DNA from: Paenibacillus tianmuensis
GTDB taxonomy: Bacteria > Bacillota > Bacilli > Paenibacillales > NBRC-103111
DNA: 64,000 bases
NCBI RefSeq assembly: GCF_900100345.1
Contig: NZ_FMTT01000004.1
Location: forward strand, 124,001 to 188,000
Direction: 5' to 3'
In this document: positions 36,528-45,741 of the stretch, piece after piece
Layout of the letters: each line of letters starts with the position of its first letter
Position numbering within the stretch: the stretch's first letter is position 1
Program-made: the position numbers and the translations under genes
Notes under the pieces: model-generated
Told to the model about the DNA's origin: nothing
What the model saw: only the letters and a program-made list of their open reading frames with translations
Databases searched by the model: none

Positions 36528-38219
36528 TCAATCGCCGGGCGTTTCGCCTTCCGTCCGTTTCGCCTCTTCTTCCAACAGCTTTCTGCGCAACACTTTGCCG
36601 ACCATCGTTTTGGGCAGATGATCGCGAAATTCGTAAATCTGGGGCACCTTGTAAGCGGCCAGTCGCTCCCGGCACCACCGGTTGAGCTCCTCGGCTCCCG
36701 CCTCGCTGCCCTGCTTCATGACCAGATACGCCTTCACCGTCTCCCCCCGGTAACGATCGCGCACGCCGGCCACCACAGCCTCCGCCACATCCGGGTGCTC
36801 GTACAGCACCTCCTCGATCTCGCGCGGATAAATATTGAAGCCTCCGGCGATGATCAAGTCCTTTTTGCGATCCAAAATGTAAAAAAAGCCGTCCTCATCC
36901 ATCCTTCCCATATCGCCGGTGTACAGCCATCCGTCCTTCAGCACCGCCGCCGTATCCTCCAGTCTGTTCCAATAGCCCTTCATCACTTGGGGTCCGCAGA
37001 CGGCAAGCTCGCCGACCTCTCCGACCGGCAGCTCCTCCAGCGTCTGCGGGTCGACAATCCGCGCGTCCGTATCGGGGAACGGAATCCCGATGGAGCCGAT
37101 TTTCCGCCGCTCCCAGATGTTGTTCCCGTGCGTGACGGGCGACGCTTCCGTTAAGCCGTAGCCCTCGACGAGGCGGCCACCCGAGATGGCCTCGAACTGC
37201 TCCTGCACCTCAAGCGGCAGCGGAGCGGCCCCGCTGATGCACAGCTTCAGCGAAGATAAGTTAAACCGCGGCTTGCGGGCTTGCTGGAGAAGCGCAATAT
37301 ACATCGTCGGCGCGCCGGGGAACACGGTCGGCTTCGTCCGGCGAATGGTCTCAAGCAGCAAGCCGGTCTCGAACCGCGGCAGGAGCGCCAGCGTTCCGCC
37401 CAAATAAACGGACTGATTCAACAGCACCGTAAGCCCGAACACATGAAAAAAAGGCAGCGCCGACAAATACGTTTCCTGTCCGGGCTTCAAACGGTAGGAC
37501 CACAGCCGGCTTTGAATCGTATTGGCGATTAGGTTATAATGCGTGAGCATCACTCCTTTGGCCCGCCCGGTCGTGCCTCCGGTATATTGGATCAAAGCCA
37601 GATCGTGTTCCGCATCCACCTCCGCTTGCCGAAGCTCGGGGGAACCCCGCTCCATAAATTGCCGGAACGGATAGACGCCGTTGCCATAAACGACTTTCCG
37701 GTCCAGTCCCTGCTTCTTCGCGAACATCGGGTAGAGCCATTTTTGCGGGATAGGCATGTAGTCCTTGATCGACGTGACGATGACATGCCTCAGCTCGGCG
37801 GACTCGGCAATTTCCGATACCCGCCGGTACAGCAGATCCAGCGTGACGATCGTCCGGGCCCCCGCATCCTTGAGCTGATACTCCAGCTCGCGCGGGGTGT
37901 ACATCGGATTGGTCATTACGACGATGCCGCCCATAAGCAGCGTGCCGAAATACGCAATGACCGTTTGCGGGCAGTTCGGCAGCATGAGCGCCACCCGGTC
38001 GCCTTGGCGCACGCCGTGCCGGACGAGCGCGTCCGCAAACCGGCTCGCTTGCTCCAGAAGCTTGCGGTAAGTCATCGTTTTGCCCATAAAATCCAAGGCG
38101 GCGCGCTGCGGATACGTACGGGCGGACTCCGTCAAAAAACAAGCCAGCGAATGTCGCGGGTAGTCGAACGTCGGCGGCACCTCGGCAGGATAGTGACGCA
38201 GCCAAGGCTTGTCGGGCAT
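36528..38219 (-). CDS. Long-chain acyl-CoA synthetase (FadD/LcfA type)
   Basis: A 563-residue AMP-forming ligase with the AMP-binding motif YTGGTTGRAKGVMLTH, adenylation motif GYGLTEASPVTHGN and YTGDMGRMDEDGFFYILDRKKDLI with the C-terminal catalytic lysine in KTMVGKVLRRKLL. It activates fatty acids to acyl-CoA. The ATG at 38219 follows GGAGGTGG by five bases; a longer reading begins upstream of the ribosome site. It is a single-gene unit on the strand opposite to rocDF. Confidence 0.93.
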   Translation of the reverse strand: MPDKPWLRHYPAEVPPTFDYPRHSLACFLTESARTYPQRAALDFMGKTMTYRKLLEQASRFADALVRHGVRQGDRVALMLPNCPQTVIAYFGTLLMGGIVVMTNPMYTPRELEYQLKDAGARTIVTLDLLYRRVSEIAESAELRHVIVTSIKDYMPIPQKWLYPMFAKKQGLDRKVVYGNGVYPFRQFMERGSPELRQAEVDAEHDLALIQYTGGTTGRAKGVMLTHYNLIANTIQSRLWSYRLKPGQETYLSALPFFHVFGLTVLLNQSVYLGGTLALLPRFETGLLLETIRRTKPTVFPGAPTMYIALLQQARKPRFNLSSLKLCISGAAPLPLEVQEQFEAISGGRLVEGYGLTEASPVTHGNNIWERRKIGSIGIPFPDTDARIVDPQTLEELPVGEVGELAVCGPQVMKGYWNRLEDTAAVLKDGWLYTGDMGRMDEDGFFYILDRKKDLIIAGGFNIYPREIEEVLYEHPDVAEAVVAGVRDRYRGETVKAYLVMKQGSEAGAEELNRWCRERLAAYKVPQIYEFRDHLPKTMVGKVLRRKLLEEEAKRTEGETPGD

Positions 38220-38534
38220 TAAAACCACCTCCATGCAAGGTTACCTTGGTCTGGAGGCCGACGCCGACGGTTTCGCCGGTCACGTATGACACCTCGGCGG
38301 CGGCCGATTGGGGAAACGGTAAACCGCCCTAGCGGACGAACCACAGGACCGTCCGCTTTGCCGCTTGCGGCCAACGGCCGGCCAGGTTGTCCGAAAGCGC
38401 CGCCATTTCCCCTGTACTTGGTAATTTATGCGCCGCAAGCTGCGTCTATGCCATAGGTGAGATTCAGGTGAGAAGGCAAACGATTGATCCATGGGGAGTT
38501 GGTGGGATTCTTGCGGGGGACGGGGAGGCAAACG
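38220..38534. other. Gap with no supported gene
   Basis: The stretch is GC-rich near the synthetase start and carries its promoter region. A plus-strand frame of 82 codons (38387-38635) runs through the terminator hairpin and into the next gene, so it is not called. Confidence 0.3.
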
Positions 38535-38589
38535 GAAGCGCACCTGCCGGGGATGCAAATGAGCTCTTGCCCGAAAAGAGGTGCGCTTC
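38535..38589 (-). terminator. Terminator-like hairpin after the HAD gene
   Basis: GAAGCGCACCT (38535-38545) and AGGTGCGCTTC (38579-38589) form a perfect 11-bp stem. The T-run is weak on both strands. Confidence 0.55.
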
Positions 38590-38614
38590 TCTGTTGGACC
38601 GACTACGCGGCGGC

Positions 38615-39286
38615 TTAAGCTCCCGCTTCGGCTGATGGAATCAGCCTCTCGAGCTCTTCAAGCCGGATCTGGCGGATCGAGCCGATGATCCAATCGGCCT
38701 TTGATAAATCTTGGTTTCCGGAATTGACATTTTGAAACCCGATGCACGTCATACCGGCAGCTTTGGCCGCAGCCACGCCGTTGCGGGAATCTTCCAGGAC
38801 GATGCATTGATCGGGCGAGGCACCGAGCATTTCAGCGGCTTTCAAATAAATATCCGGTGCCGGTTTGCCATGGTCCACTTCTTCGCCGCTTATTACAAAA
38901 TCGAAATACGGAAGCAGGCCGAACTTATTCAGCACCGCCTCAATGAACACCCGCGGCGAGGAGGAAGCCAGACCGATCCGCTTGCTGCCATGCAGCGAAT
39001 GAAGCAGCTCCGCGATCCCCTCGATCGGCCGGTCGTCCGAAGCCTCCAAGTACGACAGCTTCCGCTTCAGCTGCAATTCGATGATGTCCTCGACGGATGT
39101 CGCCAGGCCGTACTTGAGCCGGATTCGGGTCCACATCTCGGGATTGGTCATCCCGACATACGCTTCAAGCTCCTCCTTCGTAATCGGAACGCCGAGCCCT
39201 TCCATCACCTCCATATCCACCTTGAAGTGAAGCGGCTCGCTGTCAATGATGACGCCGTCCATATCGAATATAAAAGTCGTAAACAT
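38615..39286 (-). CDS. HAD-superfamily phosphatase/phosphoglucomutase-like protein
   Basis: A 223-residue HAD protein with motif I FDMDGVIIDSEPLHF, motif II SSP, motif III lysine in HGKPAPD and motif IV VLEDSRNGV. The helical cap between motifs I and II is of the beta-phosphoglucomutase type. The substrate is a phosphorylated small molecule that cannot be specified. The ATG at 39286 follows AAAGGGG; the longer upstream frame has no ribosome site. Confidence 0.88.
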   Translation of the reverse strand: MFTTFIFDMDGVIIDSEPLHFKVDMEVMEGLGVPITKEELEAYVGMTNPEMWTRIRLKYGLATSVEDIIELQLKRKLSYLEASDDRPIEGIAELLHSLHGSKRIGLASSSPRVFIEAVLNKFGLLPYFDFVISGEEVDHGKPAPDIYLKAAEMLGASPDQCIVLEDSRNGVAAAKAAGMTCIGFQNVNSGNQDLSKADWIIGSIRQIRLEELERLIPSAEAGA

Positions 39287-39423
39287 ATCGGTTCCCCTTT
39301 CTCCTTTCCTGATCTGGCATAGCGTGAAATCTATCTTCGACAAAGTGTCGTCTGAACTGATTTTATCACGCTCCCTTCGGAGCTCCAAGCGCATGTTATA
39401 CTAAGATCGGGAGGTGAATGCCC

Positions 39424-40011
39424 ATGCTGTTCAAAAACGACGTGCTGAAAAGGCTGGCGGACGGCAGTGTCACGACGGCTTTTCGATGCTGGAAGAAAGC
39501 GCGGATCAACGAGGGAACCAAGCTGCGCACACCGGTCGGCGTGCTTGAGATTCAAAGCGTGGAGGTCGTTGCGGAAGAGGAGCGTTTGACCGCGGAAGAT
39601 GCCGGACGGGCCGGCTATGTATCGCTGGCGGAGCTGCGGAAAGAACTGAACCGATACCGCGGCAAGGGTAACGTTTATCGAATTGAGCTGCGATATGCCG
39701 GTTCCGATCCGCGCGAGATGCTGTGGGAGCAAGACGAGCTGACCGATGCCGAGGTAGACGAGTTGAAGCGCCGGTTGCAGCGCTATGATAAGGCAAGCCG
39801 ACGAGGTCCCTGGACGCTGCAAACGATGCTTCTCATCCAAGAGCTGTCGGGCAGTAGAGCGGCCGAATTGGCCGACAGAATGGCTTGGGAACCCGATGCG
39901 CTCAAAATCAACGTGCGGAAGCTCAAGGAGCTCGGGCTTACGATCAGTCTGGGCACGGGGTACAAGCTGTCGTCCCGCGGCATCAGGCTGCTTAAGCATC
40001 TTCAACCTTGA
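39424..40011 (+). CDS. ASCH-like domain protein with C-terminal winged-helix-like part
   Basis: A 195-residue protein. The N-terminal half resembles ASCH domains (FRCWKKARINEGTKLRTPVG, SVEVVAEEERLTAEDA, RIELRYAG), which bind RNA or modified nucleotides. The C-terminal half (ELSGSRAAELADRMAWEPDA then LKELGLTISLGTGYKLSSRG) reads like a winged helix. The second of two ATGs is preferred because GGAGG lies nine bases upstream. The exact function is unknown. Confidence 0.68.
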   Translation: MLFKNDVLKRLADGSVTTAFRCWKKARINEGTKLRTPVGVLEIQSVEVVAEEERLTAEDAGRAGYVSLAELRKELNRYRGKGNVYRIELRYAGSDPREMLWEQDELTDAEVDELKRRLQRYDKASRRGPWTLQTMLLIQELSGSRAAELADRMAWEPDALKINVRKLKELGLTISLGTGYKLSSRGIRLLKHLQP

Positions 40012-40042
40012 CAAGCTTCGAACCGACCGGTCCGAAGCAAAC

Positions 40043-40104
40043 CACCCCTTCCTGCATGGACACGATGCTTGTGTGTCTTGGATGTGCAGCGCAAGGGGTG
40101 CTTT
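40043..40104 (+). terminator. Terminator between the ASCH gene and flavodoxin gene
   Basis: CACCCCTT (40043-40050) pairs with AAGGGGTG (40093-40100), with an inner GACAC/GTGTC pair, and is followed by CTTTG. Confidence 0.6.
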
Positions 40105-40128
40105 GATATCCGGCGCGCGGCAGCCGTA

Positions 40129-40569
40129 TCAGGCCAAAGCATCCGCCACCTGTTTGCCGAGTGCCCGGCAGGCGGCTTTATCCGAATCCGACGGGTTTAA
40201 TTCTACCTTCAAGCCTTCTGCGACAACGTCCGCTCCGAGTTCCTCCAGCTTCTCCTTGAGAAGGTCGACCGCCTTGCCGAACTGCGCGTACGAGGAATCC
40301 GCCGAACCGAAGACCGCCGCCTTTTTCCCGCTCAGCTCCAGACCGTCCATCTCTTCGTAGAAATCGAGAAATTCGTCGGGGAGCTCACCGTCGCCCCAAG
40401 TGTAAGCTCCAAGAATAATGCCGTCGTAATCTGCCAGCTCGTGACCGCTTGCATCCATCACGTTTTTGACGACCGGCTCGATCCCCGCTTCGCGGACCCC
40501 CTCTGCGACCTCGTCGGCCATCTCCTCCGTATTGCCCGTCATGCTGGCAAACACAATAATCAGCTTCAT
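40129..40569 (-). CDS. Flavodoxin
   Basis: A 146-residue short-chain flavodoxin with the FMN phosphate loop SMTGNTEEMAD and aromatic flavin-stacking regions ILGAYTWGDGELPDEF and FGSADSSYAQFG. It carries electrons at low potential and often replaces ferredoxin when iron is scarce. The ATG at 40569 follows GGAGGAG. A near-perfect Fur box upstream supports induction in iron limitation. Confidence 0.94.
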   Translation of the reverse strand: MKLIIVFASMTGNTEEMADEVAEGVREAGIEPVVKNVMDASGHELADYDGIILGAYTWGDGELPDEFLDFYEEMDGLELSGKKAAVFGSADSSYAQFGKAVDLLKEKLEELGADVVAEGLKVELNPSDSDKAACRALGKQVADALA

Positions 40570-40625
40570 TTCCAAGCTCCTCCGTTTTCCGTCATGTTCC
40601 ATCTACTTCCTCAATCATATTAAAT

Positions 40626-40640
40626 GATAATGATTATCAT
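40626..40640. promoter_or_regulatory. Fur box in the flavodoxin promoter
   Basis: TGATAATGATTATCA matches the 7-1-7 Fur consensus TGATAATNATTATCA exactly. It lies just after a minus-strand TTGACA (40642-40647), so bound Fur would cover the promoter of the flavodoxin gene. Confidence 0.88.
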
Positions 40641-40850
40641 TGTCAATTATGTTTTTTTGAGAAGCCACTCATTTTCGGTCCGCATCGCCTTCCACCGACA
40701 CCTGACTCAATGCGCCGTTCCGGGAACGCGTCCTTTTTTCGTGATAGGTACCTCAAGACAACTGTCCATACCATAGGACGGCGGATGACATACCTTATAT
40801 AGGTGCCAGCAGGACAGAAACTTACATCGGCATTACGGGAGAGGATCGAA

Positions 40851-41729
40851 GTGGCAAGAGGACTATTCGATGTCGTTGTAAACCCGGAGCTTAGCGAGGA
40901 TACGATAACAGTGGTCGCGAATTGTATAAACGGCTACGCACATGAGCTGCACGCGCTTCGGGACGGAACGATGGTCGTTTTGAAAAAAGAAGGCAGTCCG
41001 GGAAAACAAATCCGCATCGTGCGGGGACAGGACGACGAATGCCTGTTTCATTACATCGAAATGGGACCGGCCACGGCCCAAGCCGTCAACCTGCGGGGAG
41101 GAGCCCGCTGCCTGCTGGAATATAACGAGCTCGAACAGACTGTGACTCTGACCAAAATTACCTTGAACAAAGAGCGGGTCATCGTGCTTACCGAAAAGGG
41201 TCAACCGGAACCGAGAGTAAGAATCGGGTATTCGTTACTGAACAAGCTCGGAATGGCTGGCGCACAAAGGAGCCGGACCGTGCGGGCCAGACACGGGAGT
41301 GCTTCCGTCAAGCTCCGCCTCTCGGTGCCCCAAAACGAGCTTAGCGAACAATTCGTACTGTCGGCGGGCGCTGCGGCCAAGCTTCGGCTGGGCAATGGGC
41401 AGCCGTGCCTGCTTGCTTATGATCAAGTGGCCCGGACGCTATCGTTCTCGCCGTTATCGGACGCACCGGAATCCGTCGACCCGGCGACCGGTACTGCGCC
41501 GAACGATTCGGCTCAGCCTATAAAATCGTCATACCGGTCGAGGTCCGCACAACGAACCGTCGCCAAAACCGTGACCGCCAGCCGGAGCGGCAAATCGCGG
41601 ACCCGCAAAACCGCCCCTTCCCGCCTGTTCGTTTCAAAGCAAACGAAGGCTCCAAAACCAGAACCCTCTTCCAAAACCGTAGAATCCGCCGTGTGGATCA
41701 GCCCAAAGCTTCATAGAGGACGCCGGTAA
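40851..41729 (+). CDS. Protein of unknown function with a duplicated domain and basic tail
   Basis: A 292-residue protein. Two halves look related: AQAVNLRGGARCLLEYNEL with LEQTVTLTKI in the first, and AAKLRLGNGQPCLLAYDQV with ARTLSFSPL in the second, each perhaps a small beta-barrel. From about residue 215 a Ser/Thr/Lys/Arg-rich disordered tail follows (SRSGKSRTRKTAPSRL). There is no signal peptide or membrane segment. The tail could bind nucleic acid. GTG at 40851 is chosen for its GAGAGGA site six bases upstream. No family is recognised. Confidence 0.65.
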   Translation: MARGLFDVVVNPELSEDTITVVANCINGYAHELHALRDGTMVVLKKEGSPGKQIRIVRGQDDECLFHYIEMGPATAQAVNLRGGARCLLEYNELEQTVTLTKITLNKERVIVLTEKGQPEPRVRIGYSLLNKLGMAGAQRSRTVRARHGSASVKLRLSVPQNELSEQFVLSAGAAAKLRLGNGQPCLLAYDQVARTLSFSPLSDAPESVDPATGTAPNDSAQPIKSSYRSRSAQRTVAKTVTASRSGKSRTRKTAPSRLFVSKQTKAPKPEPSSKTVESAVWISPKLHRGRR

Positions 41730-41786
41730 ATCAGTTCATCCGCCGCATCCACGGGCGATTCCAGAAATCCCGAATCCGTCATATCT

Positions 41787-41815
41787 TTCATAAGCGCTAT
41801 ACTTTGCACTATAAT
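41787..41815 (+). promoter_or_regulatory. Candidate promoter of the acyltransferase gene
   Basis: TTCATA and TATAAT separated by 17 bases. The -10 is perfect and the -35 fits at four of six positions. Confidence 0.45.
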
Positions 41816-41878
41816 GATAGAGTTGTTTGAATCATAGCAGTAGGGTTTATTGTCGTTTGGGGGTCAGAGAAGATCAAA

Positions 41879-43067
41879 ATGAAAAAAAACAACTATTGAA
41901 GAAATACATGTTTTACGGGCACTCGCCTTTCTGGCCGTTGTGCTGCAGCACTCGATCGGCCACTATTTGTCCGAGCCGGATACAACGCTTTCGGATGGCG
42001 TGATGTTTACACTTTTTCTTCTTCTTTCCAAGTTTGCTGTTCCGTTGTTCATCTTTATTACAGGTCTCGTACTGTTTTACAATTATGACGGGCCGCTACG
42101 TTACGGTTCGTTTCTGCAAAAGCGGCTGAAGGACATCGGCGTCCCGTATTTGTTCTGGTCCCTCATCTATGCTGCTCCCGCATTGTTGCAAAGCACCGGC
42201 CTCTTCACAGGCGTACAGCAGTTCGTGGGGCTGGCATTTACCGGCAAAGCCTCGTATCACTTGTGGTATATTGTGATGATCATTCCGTTTTACGTGACGT
42301 TTCCGCTTTGGCGCTGGGTGATCCAGAATGTGCGAAGCCGAATCGTGACATCTGGGCGCGCGATCGCCGCCATGATGCTTTTGGCTATCGTGTATGTGTA
42401 TGGTATGACTCTAATATGGCCGCTTTATCAGGCGGCGGAGCAATGGAATCTGCCGGCGCTGACCCCCATGCTGACCGAATATGCAGACCGCAACTCGCTC
42501 TATTTCTTCTACTACTTTGTCCTTGGAGCAGTCTCCGGTTCGGCGCTAACGCACTGGAGGGAATGGCTGAGACGCAACGGGCCGCTGGTGTATGCCGGTT
42601 TTTTTAGCTTGTCCGCTTACTTGACTTATCGTGTCGTTGCCGGCTTCGAAAATAACCCCGCATCTCAGAATCACTACGAGGACTTGCTTTTGCTGCGCCC
42701 GGTGACGGCGGTTTTCTTGATCGTTTCGATTCTTGTGGCATATAAGTTCGGAATGCGGGTCGCCGAATCCGCGAAGGGGTTTACGCGCCGTGTGCTCTGG
42801 ATTGTCAGCCAATATTCCTATGGCGCTTATTTGATCCATGCGCTGATGCTGACCTGGGCTACCATGCTCTCTGACGTACTGCTTCCGCAGGTGAACGTCA
42901 CACTTCGCACGATCCTTGCCTTTATTCTTTGCTCGGCGATGTCGGTGCTGGCCACATTTGCGCTGTCCAGGATTCCGTTCCTCGGGCAATGGATGACCGG
43001 TTTGGGGAAATCCAAAAAGAAACCGCAGCCAGTTCCCGGCCTGTCGGCTGACAGCATGAAGGGCTAA
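41879..43067 (+). CDS. Acyltransferase-3 family membrane protein, frameshifted at an A8 tract
   Basis: A multi-membrane-segment O-acyltransferase (OatA/acyltransferase-3 type). It would begin MKKTTIEEIHVLRALAFLAV, an ideal family N-terminus, from the ATG at 41879. The ATG is followed by eight A, and one A must be dropped to enter the main frame; as written the ATG frame stops after six codons. The main frame runs to 43067 with about ten membrane segments. The family acylates exopolysaccharide, peptidoglycan or other surface sugars. The frameshift is a sequencing error, a mutation or a slippage switch. Confidence 0.7.
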
Positions 43068-43268
43068 AATCGCTAAATCGCAGAAGAGCCGGAGGTCTGA
43101 TTCTTGGCATGCACGACGGGGGCTTATGCATCTCCAACCGGGTGGCTTATTTTATCATCGGCGACGACCTGTGGACGCAAGCGCTTTCGCATCGCCTTCG
43201 AACGGTCCGTCTGGATTACGCTCCTCCTGATCGTTGCCTATGCCGGCGCGAAAATCGCAGAAAGCAAA

Positions 43269-43299
43269 ACGGAACGAAGCAAGTCTCCGTCCCGTTTGA
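43269..43299 (-). terminator. Terminator after the SRPBCC gene
   Basis: AAACGGAACG pairs with CGTCCCGTTT (one mismatch); TGCTTTCTG follows on the minus strand. Between 43068 and 43268 only short plus-strand frames are seen, one with a hydrophobic stretch WITLLLIVAYAGAKIAE; none is supported as a gene. Confidence 0.5.
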
Positions 43300-43306
43300 C
43301 ACGATA

Positions 43307-43756
43307 TTAATAACCGAAATCAAGCGTTTTGCCCGTTTCGGCGTAGGTTTTGATATTGCTCAAAATCATAGGCCAGCTTTGCCGGGTGTTCTCGTACGAC
43401 GGATGATTGGCCGGCCACTTGTCGTTGACCAGCGTCAGCTTGGTGCAGCTGCCCATAGGCTCCAGCGCGAACGTGATCCGGGTCTCCAGCTCGGCGTGGT
43501 TGTCCCGGTAAGAAGGTCCGGCATGCTCGGTCACGCTGAGCAGACGGTTAGGCTCGATGGCGAGCACCTCGCCGTAGACGTGGACAGTTTCGTCGCCGTC
43601 GTTCCCGGGTCCCACGTACGCGTAATCGGCGCCAACCTCGAAGGTGGAACGGATCGTACAGCCGAACATCGTCTTTTTCACGCCTTCGTCCGAAATCAAT
43701 ACCTGCCAGACGTCCTCCGGTGACGCCCCGATATAGTAATGGTAAACAAGATCCAT
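43307..43756 (-). CDS. SRPBCC/AHSA1-family protein
   Basis: A 149-residue START-like protein: MDLVYHYYIGASPEDVWQVL, EVGADYAYVGPG, and RITFALEPMGSCTKLTLVND then a C-terminal helix QSWPMILSNIKTYAETG. The fold has a ligand-binding cavity; the substrate is unknown. ATG at 43756 follows GGAGGG. It is divergent from an AraC-type regulator, which probably controls it. Confidence 0.87.
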   Translation of the reverse strand: MDLVYHYYIGASPEDVWQVLISDEGVKKTMFGCTIRSTFEVGADYAYVGPGNDGDETVHVYGEVLAIEPNRLLSVTEHAGPSYRDNHAELETRITFALEPMGSCTKLTLVNDKWPANHPSYENTRQSWPMILSNIKTYAETGKTLDFGY

Positions 43757-43901
43757 GCTTATCCCTCCGCGCATCTATTATTTTGGAATTGCAATCGGAT
43801 GCCCCGACTGTTACTCTTACTATACATTCGGCTGCGGACAAGCGTATAGGAAAAACGCGACAGAACGATTTTCCCGCATAACGGGGCAAGGGAGAGATTT
43901 G

Positions 43902-44711
43902 ATGCACAGGACGGCCGACGAGACCCCAAGAGGACTATTGCATCCGAAAAACGGTGAAAAAAAGTTTGTATTGTCCCGATTCCAGCCTTCGGCGGAAATC
44001 GACTTTTTCGTGCAGCATTATTGGATCGTCAAGTGGGACTTGCGCGGAGAAGCGCCGTATCGTCAGACGGTATTGACCCATCCGAACGTCAATCTGGTTT
44101 TCGAACCGGAGCTTACGCGCATTTACGGCGTTACCAGTGTGACCTCCTCTCATTTGCTGCAGGACCGAGGCTGGGTACTTGGCCTGAAATTCAAGCCCGG
44201 AGGCTTCTACCCTTTCCTGAACGAGCCGATATCCCGGTTGACGGACAGCTCCGTCAGCTTCCGCGAAGTGTTCGGGATGGATAGCGGGCCGCTTGAGAAA
44301 GAAATTTTTGCCCAAGAGGAGATCGAGCCGGCGCTCCGCCGGGTGGAAACGTTCCTCGGCGAGCGGCTCCCGGCGCCGGACGACAACGTCAGCTTGGTGA
44401 GCGACATCGTCAGCCGCATCCAAAACGACCGGACCATCGTCAAAGTGGATGATGCCGTGCGCCAAACCGGAGTGCACAAGCGGACGCTGCAGCGCATGTT
44501 CGACCGCTATGTCGGCGTAAGCCCCAAATGGGTCATTCGGCGCTACCGGCTTCATGAAGCGGCCGAGCAGATGCACCATGGCTCCGTTCCCGATTGGTTG
44601 CAGCTTTCCTTGGCGCTCGGCTATTACGATCAGTCCCATTTCATCCGCGATTTCAGGTCGATTGTGGGGCCGTCGCCGGAGCAATACGTCAAGAAGCATC
44701 ATTCCTGCTAA
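43902..44711 (+). CDS. AraC-family transcriptional regulator
   Basis: A 269-residue regulator. The N-terminal domain (RFQPSAEIDFFVQHYWIVKW, VNLVFEPELTRIYGV, GLKFKPGGFYPFL) is of the type common in AraC proteins paired with SRPBCC genes. The C-terminal double helix-turn-helix (VDDAVRQTGVHKRTLQRMF, then LALGYYDQSHFIRDFRSIVG) is complete. The ATG at 43902 has GGGAGA upstream. It is divergent from the SRPBCC gene, with 145 bases between them. Confidence 0.88.
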   Translation: MHRTADETPRGLLHPKNGEKKFVLSRFQPSAEIDFFVQHYWIVKWDLRGEAPYRQTVLTHPNVNLVFEPELTRIYGVTSVTSSHLLQDRGWVLGLKFKPGGFYPFLNEPISRLTDSSVSFREVFGMDSGPLEKEIFAQEEIEPALRRVETFLGERLPAPDDNVSLVSDIVSRIQNDRTIVKVDDAVRQTGVHKRTLQRMFDRYVGVSPKWVIRRYRLHEAAEQMHHGSVPDWLQLSLALGYYDQSHFIRDFRSIVGPSPEQYVKKHHSC

Positions 44712-44798
44712 CCCCGGGCTGCTGCCGTTCGAATAGGCAAGGCAAGCGTGGAGCAGGTCCGGTTCGTTGGAACCGGGCCGTTTTGTCGTACTCCGGGG

Positions 44799-45590
44799 TC
44801 ATTCCGCGCCGTCTGGCTCGTGCTGCCACGGGTCGGGCAGCAGTCCCGTATAATTCGCAGAAGGCGACTGGAGGTCGCGCTCCAGCACGAACTTCGAACG
44901 GTCGCCGCGGAATATTTCCTGCGAATGCTCCATTGGTATGCCCGCCGTATCATAGGTAACGGAACGGACCATCAAGGCGGGAGCCCCGACGGCCACCTCC
45001 AAATATTCGCTGTACTGATCATCGGTCAGGATCGGCTCGATCCAGTCGACACATTTGCTTAATTGATGCCCGTACTTGCCGCGGAACACGTCGTACAGCG
45101 AGCCATGAATTTCCTCAAGAGCAAGACCCGGCGCAACCTTCCACGGAATATACGTAATGGAATATTTCAGGGGCGTCCGGTCAACATACCGCATACGGAT
45201 CAGCTTGAAGAGCGGGTCCGTTTCGGCGACCTGCAGCATCTTGGCCAGCTTCGCGTTTGCCGGCACCACAGCGAATTCCAGCACCTTCGTTTCGCCGGTT
45301 AGCCCCAGCCGCTTCATATAATCGTCAAAGCTGATGTAGCTGGACAGCGGCTGCTGAATTTTGGAAGAAGCGACGAAGGTGCCCTTGCCTTGCGTTTGCT
45401 CGATATGCCCCTCCAGCTTCAAATGATGCAGCGCTTGCCGGACCGTCGTCCGGCTCACCTCAAATTGCTCGCACAGCTCGTATTCGGTCGGCAAGCGGTC
45501 CCCCGGCCGATACCGTCCCGACTCGATCAGCTCCAGTATACGGTTTTTCAGCTTATGATAGAGCGGAGCGTCCGCTTTCGTTTTTGCCAC
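44799..45590 (-). CDS. GntR-family regulator with UTRA domain
   Basis: A 263-residue regulator. Residues 5-75 form a GntR winged helix (RYRPGDRLPTEYELCEQFEV, SRTTVRQALHHL), and the rest is a UTRA ligand domain (PLFKLIRMRYVDRTPLKYSI). UTRA regulators sense sugars or sugar phosphates. The GTG start at 45590 follows GGAGG by seven bases. It is divergent from the kinase/GH4 operon and is its probable repressor. Confidence 0.9.
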   Translation of the reverse strand: MAKTKADAPLYHKLKNRILELIESGRYRPGDRLPTEYELCEQFEVSRTTVRQALHHLKLEGHIEQTQGKGTFVASSKIQQPLSSYISFDDYMKRLGLTGETKVLEFAVVPANAKLAKMLQVAETDPLFKLIRMRYVDRTPLKYSITYIPWKVAPGLALEEIHGSLYDVFRGKYGHQLSKCVDWIEPILTDDQYSEYLEVAVGAPALMVRSVTYDTAGIPMEHSQEIFRGDRSKFVLERDLQSPSANYTGLLPDPWQHEPDGAE

Positions 45591-45635
45591 GTTGAAACCT
45601 CCGATAAGAACCATAGTCATTGTACCCAAACATTC

Positions 45636-45667
45636 GATACAAATTTAGATACAACTATAGGATACAA
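45636..45667. promoter_or_regulatory. Three GATACAA repeats upstream of the UTRA-GntR gene
   Basis: GATACAA occurs at 45636, 45648 and 45661, spaced 12-13 bases, roughly one helix turn. They resemble half-sites of TTGTATATACAA-type operators of UTRA regulators and may serve autoregulation. Confidence 0.45.
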
Positions 45668-45741
45668 CGTTGAAGATAGGTATTCAAGAGCCTATTTTAT
45701 CTGAAAATAACCCGTTGACGCCGCTCGGAAGGCGTGTTAAA

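Noticed and set aside
38387-38635. 82-codon plus-strand frame
   Set aside because: It runs through a terminator hairpin and into the HAD gene on the other strand; composition fits an antisense shadow.
43068-43306. Plus-strand frames with a hydrophobic stretch after the acyltransferase gene
   Set aside because: Two frames would have to be joined to make a plausible membrane protein, and no start site is supported.
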